From the NCBI GenBank assembly GCA_910589655.1, contig CAJUTJ010000159.1, positions 25,941 through 89,940 on the forward strand: a DNA stretch of 64,000 nt, in the 5' to 3' direction. Within the stretch, counting starts at the first letter, position 1; the number at the start of each line of letters is the position of its first letter. Source of the DNA: an uncultured Acetatifactor sp. GTDB taxonomy: Bacteria > Bacillota > Clostridia > Lachnospirales > Lachnospiraceae. The notes beneath the pieces are model-generated. The model saw only the letters and a program-made list of their open reading frames with translations, searched no databases and was not told where the DNA came from. A program made the translations under genes and the position numbers. Positions 43,700 to 51,866 of this stretch are shown in pieces.

Positions 43700-45298
43700 T
43701 TATGAATTCATTCCTTTCACACTTCCGAAATAATAGATTACAAACAGTAACACCATAGTAATCTGTCCCGTGGTCACTGCCATCTCGGCACAGCCATAGA
43801 CCAAAACGGCAGCCAAAAAGGCGGCACAGACTATGCCTTGGATGTCCCTTCTCAAGAGCAGCCGCACAAGACACCACAAATTCCATCCCAAAAATAGAAT
43901 ACCCGCAATAATTCCATAATCATAGGCTATCTGCAAAAACATATTATGTGCGTGTCCGTAATAATTTCCGTCTTCCATATAAAATCCCGCATCGGCCTTA
44001 TGATGCCCTGTCAGGTTCAAATGCGTCATGTAATAAAAGTAGATGGTTCTGCGGATACTGATGGAACTCTCAAAATCCGTTTCCTCCATGACAAACGGAT
44101 TCTCAGGGCTGCTGCCCGGTTCTCCCGGCGCAGCAGCGTATGCCGTCAAGGTGGCCGGAGTCCTTAAGCTCACTTTACCGTCTTCCGCAAAAATCCGGAT
44201 CCCCACAATTTCAAGCAGCCTTCCCACATTCTCCCCCATGGATGTCCGAAAAGAAATATATCTCTCACTGTTCCACGGGTCATAGGAATGGACGCTGGTG
44301 TCCGCATTATATTCTCCTTCAAACCAAATCGGATGGTGCAGAATCGTAGGCAGATACCGGATGCTGCCATACACTGCCGGAAGAAGCACGACAATGCATA
44401 CCGCCAGAACCATTCCCTGCAAAATCCAATGGCGGAAGCTTTTGTCCACAATCACGTCATATGCCATATATGCCAGAACCGCCGCCGCGGCAATTCCCAA
44501 AAAAGACGCCCGCCCCCCTGTCAGAAGCTGGAATCCCACGCTCCCTGCCGACAGCAAAAAACACGGAATCCTCCATACAAGCTTGGCGTTTCTCTTTTTC
44601 AGCAGCAGCCACATTCCCGTAAACGCACAGAAGACAATCATATAAAATATTCCGTTCTGGGTTTCACCGGAATACAGTCCCTTGTAGCGCACATAGTCAT
44701 AGGGTCTGAATGCGAACGCCAGAGTCTGCTGAACGAAAAACCATAGGATAATACCCAGAAGCATTCCTTCGATAAAAGACTCTTCCTTGTCTTTCGGCAG
44801 CCCGATTACGTAAAAACACCCGAACAGCCAAAGAAACCAGCCCGGCCAAAGTACTTCGTGGACGGAAAACTGCATTAACGCCAACATCGCCGTAATCAGA
44901 AAAAAGCAGCCCCTGTTCAGCCTGCTTTTTTCCCGGATCTCATTTCGGTTCCATCCTATATAAATTATCAGATATCCTATCACTGCCACATTGGCCGCCG
45001 CCATATACCACTGGTAAATATTGGGCCAAAAAAGGCGGCCTGCCATACAGCCTATAATCATTCCCGGAACACAGAATGCAGACCATATTTTGCAAGGCTT
45101 TGAATGCCAAAACCGACGCTGTATGGAGGGCAGCAAAAGCATCCCCACCACGATTCCCGTCAAATTGACAAAAACCATCTGCAGCAATCCTTCCGCGCTC
45201 CCCCGGCGCTGGTCAATCAAACCAAATAGCGCAAAGCAAAAGCCATACCACAATACGTCCGCTCTTCCGTTTTCCGGAAGCTTTTGCAACTTTTTCAT
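43700..45298 (-). CDS. O-antigen ligase/polymerase-like (Wzy_C) membrane protein
   Basis: 532 residues with about 12 hydrophobic segments. Wzy_C hallmarks: LTGGRASFLGIAAAAVLAYM and, after a large outer loop of about 130 residues, YGHAHNMFLQIAYDYGIIAG with the functional His. Proteins of this kind polymerise or ligate lipid-linked glycans on the outer face of the membrane; in Gram-positives they can attach glycans to proteins or act as capsule polymerases. It starts 9 bp after pseB, so the two are one transcript. Probably the polymerase or ligase of the locus. Confidence 0.8.
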   Translation of the reverse strand: MKKLQKLPENGRADVLWYGFCFALFGLIDQRRGSAEGLLQMVFVNLTGIVVGMLLLPSIQRRFWHSKPCKIWSAFCVPGMIIGCMAGRLFWPNIYQWYMAAANVAVIGYLIIYIGWNRNEIREKSRLNRGCFFLITAMLALMQFSVHEVLWPGWFLWLFGCFYVIGLPKDKEESFIEGMLLGIILWFFVQQTLAFAFRPYDYVRYKGLYSGETQNGIFYMIVFCAFTGMWLLLKKRNAKLVWRIPCFLLSAGSVGFQLLTGGRASFLGIAAAAVLAYMAYDVIVDKSFRHWILQGMVLAVCIVVLLPAVYGSIRYLPTILHHPIWFEGEYNADTSVHSYDPWNSERYISFRTSMGENVGRLLEIVGIRIFAEDGKVSLRTPATLTAYAAAPGEPGSSPENPFVMEETDFESSISIRRTIYFYYMTHLNLTGHHKADAGFYMEDGNYYGHAHNMFLQIAYDYGIIAGILFLGWNLWCLVRLLLRRDIQGIVCAAFLAAVLVYGCAEMAVTTGQITMVLLFVIYYFGSVKGMNS

Positions 45299-45307
45299 AG
45301 CCGCATC

Positions 45308-46303
45308 CTACTTTTCTAAATCAACCGTTGCCAGCAGATTTCTAATATCTTCTACACTGAGCCACTCCGTATTATTGCCGGAGCTGTAGGAAAAGCCTTC
45401 CTGAACACGCCGGCCCGCAGGCTTCGCTTTTCTGCTCTCGCTCCATACCATCTGAGGATATACGATAAAGTGCTTATCATACTCATAGGTATTAGGAGAA
45501 TCTTCCACCGTTACCATGATTTCATGCAGCTTCTCCCCTTCACGGATGCCCACCTCTGAGGTTTTGCATCCGGGCAGCATTGCCTCGGCCAGATCCGTAA
45601 TTTTAAAGGAAGGGATCTTGGAGATAAATGTCTCGCCGCCCTTTGCCTCCTCCAATGCCTTGATGACCAATTCCACACCCTGACGCAGGCTGATCCAGAA
45701 ACGGGTCATGCGGTAATCCGTAATGGGCAGCTCCGTGCCGCCGTTTTTGATAATATTTTGGAAAAAGGGAATCACAGAACCTCTGCTTCCCGCCACATTC
45801 CCGTAACGCACTATGGCAAAGCAGATATCCTTGCTTCCCACATAGGCATTTGCCGCGATAAACAATTTATCGGATACCAGTTTCGTACCGCCGTACAGGT
45901 TCACCGGGTTTACCGCTTTGTCCGTGGACAATGCCACCACCTTCTTCACTCCCGTGTCCAATGCCGCGTCAATCACATTCTGGGCGCCGTTAATGTTGGT
46001 CTTAATGGCCTCCGCCGGATTATATTCACAGGCCGGCACCTGCTTCAGCGCCGCCGCATGAATCACGTAATCCACGCCCTCGAAGGCGCGGGTCAGTCTG
46101 TCCTTGTCCCGGACGTCACCGATAAAGAAACGAAGCTTGTCCTCGTATTCTTTGAACTCGTTCCTCATAATAAATTGCTTGAACTCATCCCGTGAATAAA
46201 TAATAATCTTCTTGGGATCGTAATTTTCAAGGACGTATCTGGTAAATTCTTTTCCGAAGCTGCCTGTCCCGCCTGTAATTAAAATAGATTTTTTATTTAA
46301 CAT
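45308..46303 (-). CDS. pseB: PseB: UDP-GlcNAc 4,6-dehydratase (inverting)
   Basis: 331 residues, an extended SDR of the usual PseB length. NAD-binding SILITGGTGSFGKEFTRYVL, IIIYSRDEFKQ, and VDYVIHAAALKQVPACEYNP; the catalytic region is PseB-like with ALSTDKAVNPVNLYGGTKL (lysine motif YGGTK). It converts UDP-GlcNAc to the 4-keto-6-deoxy-AltNAc nucleotide, first step to pseudaminic acid, feeding PseC. AAGAGGAAA precedes the start. Its genomic partners pseC and pseF are 14 and 23 kb away. It lies immediately downstream of the RADAR-like island. Confidence 0.9.
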   Translation of the reverse strand: MLNKKSILITGGTGSFGKEFTRYVLENYDPKKIIIYSRDEFKQFIMRNEFKEYEDKLRFFIGDVRDKDRLTRAFEGVDYVIHAAALKQVPACEYNPAEAIKTNINGAQNVIDAALDTGVKKVVALSTDKAVNPVNLYGGTKLVSDKLFIAANAYVGSKDICFAIVRYGNVAGSRGSVIPFFQNIIKNGGTELPITDYRMTRFWISLRQGVELVIKALEEAKGGETFISKIPSFKITDLAEAMLPGCKTSEVGIREGEKLHEIMVTVEDSPNTYEYDKHFIVYPQMVWSESRKAKPAGRRVQEGFSYSSGNNTEWLSVEDIRNLLATVDLEK

Positions 46304-46346
46304 AATTTCCTCTTTTCCGCATTTTCATGTCTTGCATAATAATCCT

Positions 46347-46375
46347 ATCATAACATATTACCCACCGGAACGCAA
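46347..46375 (-). promoter_or_regulatory. Candidate promoter for pseB
   Basis: On the minus strand: TTGCGT (46375-46370), 17-base spacer, TATGAT (46352-46347). It would separate pseB transcription from the defence-like genes upstream. Confidence 0.5.
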
Positions 46376-46404
46376 TTTCATTCAAATAAAAATACCATTA
46401 CTTA

Positions 46405-46512
46405 TTACTGTTCACCCGCTGTTGCCGCGAGGTGAAACCCGAGACAGACATGGGCGAAATCGCTGTTTTGCAATTTCCGTGCACAGGGTGCTGTGAACGA
46501 AGTGAACAGTAA
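46405..46512. repeat. 108-bp inverted-repeat element
   Basis: TTACTGTTCAC (46405-46415) is inverted at 46502-46512. The interior holds further small dyads and no reading frame. It lies just after the dGTPase-like stop and could end that transcript. Confidence 0.5.
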
Positions 46513-46515
46513 CCG

Positions 46516-48402
46516 TTACTTTATCCTCTCATATTCTTGAAGCGCGTACCCGTCGGTCATACCCGCAATAATATCCACAATGGCCCGGATCAAGATTCTA
46601 CGCTTCTCATACCGGATAACATCGGGGGTTACCGCTTCGCTGCCCCCAAGGTCTTCTTTTATGCCCTTCTCGGAAATCTCTTTTCTCGTCATTTCCTCGA
46701 TTTCTTTATCCACAATGGCAATGCTGCAGTCGTTTAAACATACCGCACTGTTAGATACATAGATATTTTTATGGGTCAATGTATCAATAAAGATTTTATG
46801 GAGCGTTCCCGTATGGAGCAGCCTTGGATTCTCATAATATTTACGGAATAAGGTCTTAATTACCACTTCCGCATTGTAATCGGCTCTGGCTACCTCATAA
46901 TTGCAGATCACCTTCTTCTGCACGATTTTCTCCAAGTAATTATTTACTTTCTTGGCCTTGGGCGAGAAAGCTATGAACATTTTCGTATTATTCATATCTA
47001 TTTTTGATAAAGAATTCTTTTCCATTTCATCGCGGGAGCAGGCCGTCACATCCGAGATAAAATATCGGATAATTCGATGTACGATTCTGGCTGCCAGCAT
47101 TTTTCTCTTATTTGGAAAAATACGGACGGCATTTTCCACCCCTTCTATCTCCCCCTCCAGCATATTCCGCAGGTCGTCACATTTTCCGATGGAAAGCAAG
47201 TCAACAAATTCATCCACTGACATTACCCCCGAAGTCAGTGCATCGTCCACATCATGTCCCCTCTGGGCAATCTCATCTGCGATAGCGACCACCTGTCCCT
47301 CCAAGGTTGCAATGGGGCAGTACGGCCGGGAGTAGTCAAAATGGATTTTCTCCCGATATTCCTCGCCCAGAAAGTCCCTCAAGTCAATTTCTTTCTTCAT
47401 CCGGGTATGCTTGAGCACGCCCTCCACCACCTGAATGCTTACATTTAACCCCTTATAGGGAATATATTTATTTTCCGACTGTGTGAGGATTTTCGCGCTC
47501 TGGTAATTATGCTTAAATCCCCCATAGCACCTATTCTTCAACAATTCTTTGGAAGTCACGATTCCCGCGTCAATTTCCCCGCATAAGATCTTATCCAAAG
47601 TGCGCTCCCCCTGATGCCCGAAGGGTGTGTGCCCCAAATCATGGCCAAGGGCAATGGCCTCCGTCAAATCAATATTTAAGTGAAGGGCATATGCGATGGC
47701 CTTGGCAATCTGGTTGACCTCCAGCGTATGAGTCATCCGCGTCCGGAAATAATCGCCCTTCTCCGCACTGAAAATCTGCGCCTTGTCCACCATTCTCCGG
47801 AACGCGGTGGAATTCACGATCCTTTCCCTGTCCCTCTGAAATTCCGTCCTATTGCCCAAAACCGGTTCATCAAATATTCTCACGGCCTGACAGTCATTCT
47901 GGGCTAAGGGATCTAATCGGTAATCCCCCTGTACTTCCCTATCGTTAGCATTATAAACGGTATTCTTCTTTAAAGAATTGATTCTCTCCCGCAATTCTTC
48001 GTACAGGCTTCGCATATCACTCACCAGCACATAGGTATTCTCCGTAAAATCTTCGTCAATGTTCAAATCCATCTTATCAATAATACTTTGGATAGCCCGG
48101 GCGTCATTCTCTCCGCTCAAATGTCTCCGCATTTTGTACGTGACACTCATATCTTCAAGGACTTCTGCCTCTTCCCCGATAAAAATATCGGTTACATCCT
48201 TAGCCTTGTCCTCGCCATAGGTCAGGAACAGAAACAGCCCTTTGTCACCCTTTTGGGCTTCTTTTTCCAGACGCTTTCTATTTTCCTTCCAGGTATAATA
48301 TTGCTCTTTTGTATCTTTGAGAAAACTTTTTTCGGCATTTTTATAAATGTCAGATTGAAACGAATTGTTTTTTACGATAAAAACTCTTTTGTTCCTATCC
48401 AT
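46516..48402 (-). CDS. Long dGTPase-family HD phosphohydrolase
   Basis: 628 residues, far longer than the usual Firmicute dGTPase-like protein of about 330-450. An N-terminal 150 residues of unknown, charged sequence (VFIVKNNSFQSDIYKNAEKS) precede a full dGTPase core: NRTEFQRDRERIVNSTAFRR, RTRMTHTLEVNQIA (H225), ALGHDLGHTPFGHQGE (H254 D255), and AIADEIAQRGHDVDDA (D376); the end has IIAGMTDGYALQEYER. All metal-ligand motifs are intact. The family cleaves dNTPs to nucleoside plus triphosphate; several members are anti-phage nucleotide-depleting enzymes. It follows the RdrB-like gene by 225 bp on the same strand. It could be a housekeeping enzyme, but the unusual length and location favour a defence role. 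Confidence 0.85.
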   Translation of the reverse strand: MDRNKRVFIVKNNSFQSDIYKNAEKSFLKDTKEQYYTWKENRKRLEKEAQKGDKGLFLFLTYGEDKAKDVTDIFIGEEAEVLEDMSVTYKMRRHLSGENDARAIQSIIDKMDLNIDEDFTENTYVLVSDMRSLYEELRERINSLKKNTVYNANDREVQGDYRLDPLAQNDCQAVRIFDEPVLGNRTEFQRDRERIVNSTAFRRMVDKAQIFSAEKGDYFRTRMTHTLEVNQIAKAIAYALHLNIDLTEAIALGHDLGHTPFGHQGERTLDKILCGEIDAGIVTSKELLKNRCYGGFKHNYQSAKILTQSENKYIPYKGLNVSIQVVEGVLKHTRMKKEIDLRDFLGEEYREKIHFDYSRPYCPIATLEGQVVAIADEIAQRGHDVDDALTSGVMSVDEFVDLLSIGKCDDLRNMLEGEIEGVENAVRIFPNKRKMLAARIVHRIIRYFISDVTACSRDEMEKNSLSKIDMNNTKMFIAFSPKAKKVNNYLEKIVQKKVICNYEVARADYNAEVVIKTLFRKYYENPRLLHTGTLHKIFIDTLTHKNIYVSNSAVCLNDCSIAIVDKEIEEMTRKEISEKGIKEDLGGSEAVTPDVIRYEKRRILIRAIVDIIAGMTDGYALQEYERIK

Positions 48403-48627
48403 CTCATAAATCCTTTCTTAATTCCAATATTTTTTTCCCATGCTCTTCTCTTCATTTCCGGCAGAACGTGTTTAAAAGCTTTCTTTCCGGTGTACATCAC
48501 TCTTTTGGACATGTGCTTCAGCGGCACAAGCAGTCAAAGATCTGCCACAAATCCGGAAAAATTACATCAGCGATTCCTCAAACTGCTTTTGAGCGTGTTT
48601 GCAAAATCTTAATATCCTTTTCACCTT

Positions 48628-51540
48628 TTATTCTTTGTAGAATACGGCTTTTCCAAAGCTCATATCGATTCCCATTTTCCGGATATTGTCAAGCCACTGT
48701 AAAATCAGCGCCCTGTTATAAATCCGCTGGCCTTGTTCATTTACATGCTTTTCCAGCGCCAGTGCCATATAGGCATATTCGTTTTCGAGGTATGTAGCAA
48801 ATACTCCTTGATCATCCGTATTGATGGATACCGGAATCTGCGGACAGCTTTTCAATTCCGTTTCATCATAGGTTAAGCCATTGTTATACCATGTTACGAT
48901 GGGATGCCTGTCATACCGCCGGAAGGAACTGATCAAATAATTGGAAGAGGGATTGGTCTCAATTGCGATGCCCAATGCGGAAACCTCCCTCTGCATCATC
49001 CGCTGAACCATTTTCACGGCATGTACCATACAGGGAAGAACTCTTATCTCCACCATCTCCGCACCGATCTTGCGGACTCTGTAATTATAATGATATGTCT
49101 TGTAGAGGAATGCCGCCGCAGGATTATAGCGGATGGCATAATTCTGGGGAAAGAGTTTGTTCTCCGCGTAATCGTCCCATTCGTCCATCTGACATCTCTC
49201 CTTGACAAAATAACCCGCCTTATACAGTTCCGGATTATCTCCCCTGAGCTTCCACGCGTTATAATATTCATGAATACCAAACTCGGCGGAAGTATGCCTG
49301 TATCCGTGGTCATCCCTTCTACCCCTATAGTATTCCTGTGCCTCGCGTATGGTATCTTCATATTCCCGGGTTGCGATATTGTTAATATAAACTTCCTGAA
49401 AATACTCTCCGAACCGCTTTTCTATGTAGGACTGTGCGTCCACCGCATCCACTATATTGTACTTGCGGAGCTTTGAATACAGCCATACAAGGTTATCCAT
49501 ATATTCCTGTTTGCTGATCAAAATGCGGTGAGACTTTCCGCAATACCATTCTTCCACATCCAGCCCCAGCGCAAGAGCATGTCCCAGCCTGTCGCCGCAG
49601 CGCAGGTTCAAATAGGAAACGGCCTCGTCAATAGCCCGCAGTCCGTCCGCTATATCCAGAAAATCCTCTCCCACATGGTAAGTAGCCATCAGATTTGTGC
49701 ACGGAAACCCCGGCTGGGTGTACTTCTTTTTCGGTGTATGGTTTTTCAGATACCGATATGCCTGAGCAAATACCTCCGGTCTGCACACGATTTCCGGCGA
49801 GCAGGCGTCTATTCCGTGGATTCTCTCGGCTTCTGCCGCCCCCCACTCACGCAGCTTTGCAACGGCTAAAGCCTGCTCCATAACCTCCTGCCTTTTCTGA
49901 AAATGCCTGCAATTGACAAAGTCATTTTCCCTGCCTAATTTGAGATCCGGCTCCTTTGCAAAATGTACCACATAAAAAAACCTGTCAAGGAGTTTTTTCC
50001 TTTCCTTACTGTCTTTTTCCAGTCCCCAGCACGCGCCTTCATCATATTTTTGGATAGCCGCGGCTAAATCTTCCGCCGTTTTCTTAGGCACTATCCTTGC
50101 CTCAAGGCTGACTATGGACTGATTATATATGGTATCTCTGAGAGCCATCTTAAGATAAACGGGCTCCAGCTCCGTATCTTCGATAAAATGCTCCTTGCGG
50201 TCCTGATATAACAGGAAATTGTCAAATCCTATGCTCATATTCGCCTGAATAATCTCTGTCCTGATATGCGCCTTGATTACCAGATAGGCGTAAAACCAAT
50301 TAATATAAGCAGGCTTTAAATTCTTTTCCTTTCTGTAGATGCGGTAGAACATGGCATACAGGAACCACCTTTCCCCACAGATAATCTCGTTTACCCTTTT
50401 CTGCGGATTACGGATAAACAATTCGCCGCACAGCACATAATCGAATGTACCGCTCTTTCCGCAGAACTTGTCTCTCAGACGGCCGATATTTCTCTTCAAG
50501 TTCCGGCAGTCCCTCGCCAGCGCCTCCGGATCCTCCAAACAATTCCGCACCCACTGCTCGCCCACATATCTTTTGATCTCGAAAATGTTTTGCCTGCCTA
50601 CTCTTTTGGCAATGTCTGTCTCATGATCCCTTACCCGGATCCGCTGATCCGGCGCAATATTCCTCTCTTTAAAATAAGCGAAAATCTCACCGTAAGCGCT
50701 CTCCGAGCATACCCTGCAGATTTCTTCCGCAGTACAGAATGCCTCCGGCGCTTCCAAATAGTCATCTTGTATCACGGTGTATAAAAAAACACGAATCAGC
50801 GCCGCCTGTCTCCACATAGTGACATAACTATCGGACATCTGATTCTTTTCTATTTCCATGTCCTTCTGCAGCTTGTTCTTATCATATGTCCGCAGAATAT
50901 CAGCGAATTTTTCCTCTTCCGGATAATTCATCATATTAATCCACGAGAGATGGAACATGGGCGCCGAGCCTTTTAAGTGAAAATGGTTTTCCGCAATTCC
51001 CTTCTGCATCAATTTATTCAAAGCATAATTATTGTGTCCGATGACGGGTTTCCAAAAGAAATTCTTTCGGGTTACTCCTCTCTGGATATCGTTTTTTGCC
51101 AAAAAGGAAGTGACAAACAAATCCTCCTCCAGCGCCGTAATCATCTCTCTCCAGCGGAGAAGGTGTATATATTGGCACAAGGGTTCGCTGTTTTCCTCTA
51201 TCAGCACGGAGAAATTAAATGCCAGCAGCGTGTCAAAAACATTCAGGTTCTCTTCCATGCCCGTTTCGACATACACCTTTTCATCATATTCTTCGTCCTG
51301 CTCCGTTTTGCCGCGCCCTGTTTCCGCCCTGCTGAATTTACGGTTCTGCCACTCAAATTCATGCTTCATATAATGGTACATATTCCTGAGCTCATCATTG
51401 GAATACTGACGTATGTAGTTGGCACCCAGACTGACAAACAGTTCTTCATCAATACATCTATATCTGTCGTCAGTACTCAAAATCTTCCCCGGTGGCATAT
51501 AACAAAAAAGATTCTTAATAACTCCTCGCAAATTATCCAT
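48628..51540 (-). CDS. RdrB-like giant adenosine deaminase
   Basis: 970 residues from ATG 51540; the frame runs 18 residues further only through repeat B. The metal-dependent adenosine-deaminase sites are all present but spread out: ENHFHLKGSAP (HxH at 186/188), YHVGEDFLDIADGLR (H622, E625), RLGHALALG (H654), ETNPSSN (863-867) and SINTDDQGVF (D909/D910). About 430 residues are inserted between the first and second motif and 210 before the fourth, as in large divergent deaminases. With an ATPase directly upstream this matches RdrB of RADAR, which deaminates adenine nucleotides/RNA during phage infection in a giant assembly with RdrA. Not an ordinary purine-salvage enzyme (about 340 residues). 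Confidence 0.85.
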   Translation of the reverse strand: MDNLRGVIKNLFCYMPPGKILSTDDRYRCIDEELFVSLGANYIRQYSNDELRNMYHYMKHEFEWQNRKFSRAETGRGKTEQDEEYDEKVYVETGMEENLNVFDTLLAFNFSVLIEENSEPLCQYIHLLRWREMITALEEDLFVTSFLAKNDIQRGVTRKNFFWKPVIGHNNYALNKLMQKGIAENHFHLKGSAPMFHLSWINMMNYPEEEKFADILRTYDKNKLQKDMEIEKNQMSDSYVTMWRQAALIRVFLYTVIQDDYLEAPEAFCTAEEICRVCSESAYGEIFAYFKERNIAPDQRIRVRDHETDIAKRVGRQNIFEIKRYVGEQWVRNCLEDPEALARDCRNLKRNIGRLRDKFCGKSGTFDYVLCGELFIRNPQKRVNEIICGERWFLYAMFYRIYRKEKNLKPAYINWFYAYLVIKAHIRTEIIQANMSIGFDNFLLYQDRKEHFIEDTELEPVYLKMALRDTIYNQSIVSLEARIVPKKTAEDLAAAIQKYDEGACWGLEKDSKERKKLLDRFFYVVHFAKEPDLKLGRENDFVNCRHFQKRQEVMEQALAVAKLREWGAAEAERIHGIDACSPEIVCRPEVFAQAYRYLKNHTPKKKYTQPGFPCTNLMATYHVGEDFLDIADGLRAIDEAVSYLNLRCGDRLGHALALGLDVEEWYCGKSHRILISKQEYMDNLVWLYSKLRKYNIVDAVDAQSYIEKRFGEYFQEVYINNIATREYEDTIREAQEYYRGRRDDHGYRHTSAEFGIHEYYNAWKLRGDNPELYKAGYFVKERCQMDEWDDYAENKLFPQNYAIRYNPAAAFLYKTYHYNYRVRKIGAEMVEIRVLPCMVHAVKMVQRMMQREVSALGIAIETNPSSNYLISSFRRYDRHPIVTWYNNGLTYDETELKSCPQIPVSINTDDQGVFATYLENEYAYMALALEKHVNEQGQRIYNRALILQWLDNIRKMGIDMSFGKAVFYKE

Positions 51541-51866
51541 TTTTATTCCCATCTGCGCGCTTAAAGAGGGGTGTTTACACACCCTCTTGCGCACTCAAAT
51601 CAATAGTTGAATACGCATTGCCGACACAGTCGGCACAAACAATTTATGAACTGGTGCAAGGCCGGAAGAACGCTGTTCTTGCGTTCTTCCCGGAATGCCG
51701 ACGCAGTCGGCACAAACAATCAATAAATCGGTGCAAGTCCGTAAGAATCGCTGAGGCGATTCTTCTAACTGCTTTAGCAGTTTGGGAAGAAGCTCTGCTC
51801 CGCAGAGCGTGAAATCACTTAGCGAGGTCTTTCCGAGCTTAGTGATTTCCTTCACACTTGTCCGCT
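51541..51866. other. Hairpin-array leader between RdrA-like and RdrB-like genes
   Basis: 326 bp without a gene. It holds repeat B (51547-51740) and a run of short perfect palindromes: GCCGACACAGTCGGC, GAACGCTGTTCTTGCGTTC, GCCGACGCAGTCGGC, GAATCGCTGAGGCGATTC, AACTGCTTTAGCAGTT, GCTCTGCTCCGCAGAGC, and a longer AAATCACTTAG...CTTAGTGATTT at about 51809-51850. As RNA it would fold into at least six consecutive stem-loops between the two coding regions. Confidence 0.8.
51547..51740. repeat. Dispersed repeat B, fullest copy
   Basis: GAGGGGTGTTTACACACCCTC hairpin, TGCGCACTCAAA, core TCAATAGTTGAATACGCATT, then two tandem distal units GCCGACnCAGTCGGC + ACAAACAAT...GGTGCAAG. Confidence 0.8.

Noticed and set aside
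51541..51594. Shared N-terminus (MRKRVCK...GIKM) linking the RdrB-like protein and the GNAT protein
   Set aside because: It is repeat B read through upstream of the real starts at 51540 and 12590.
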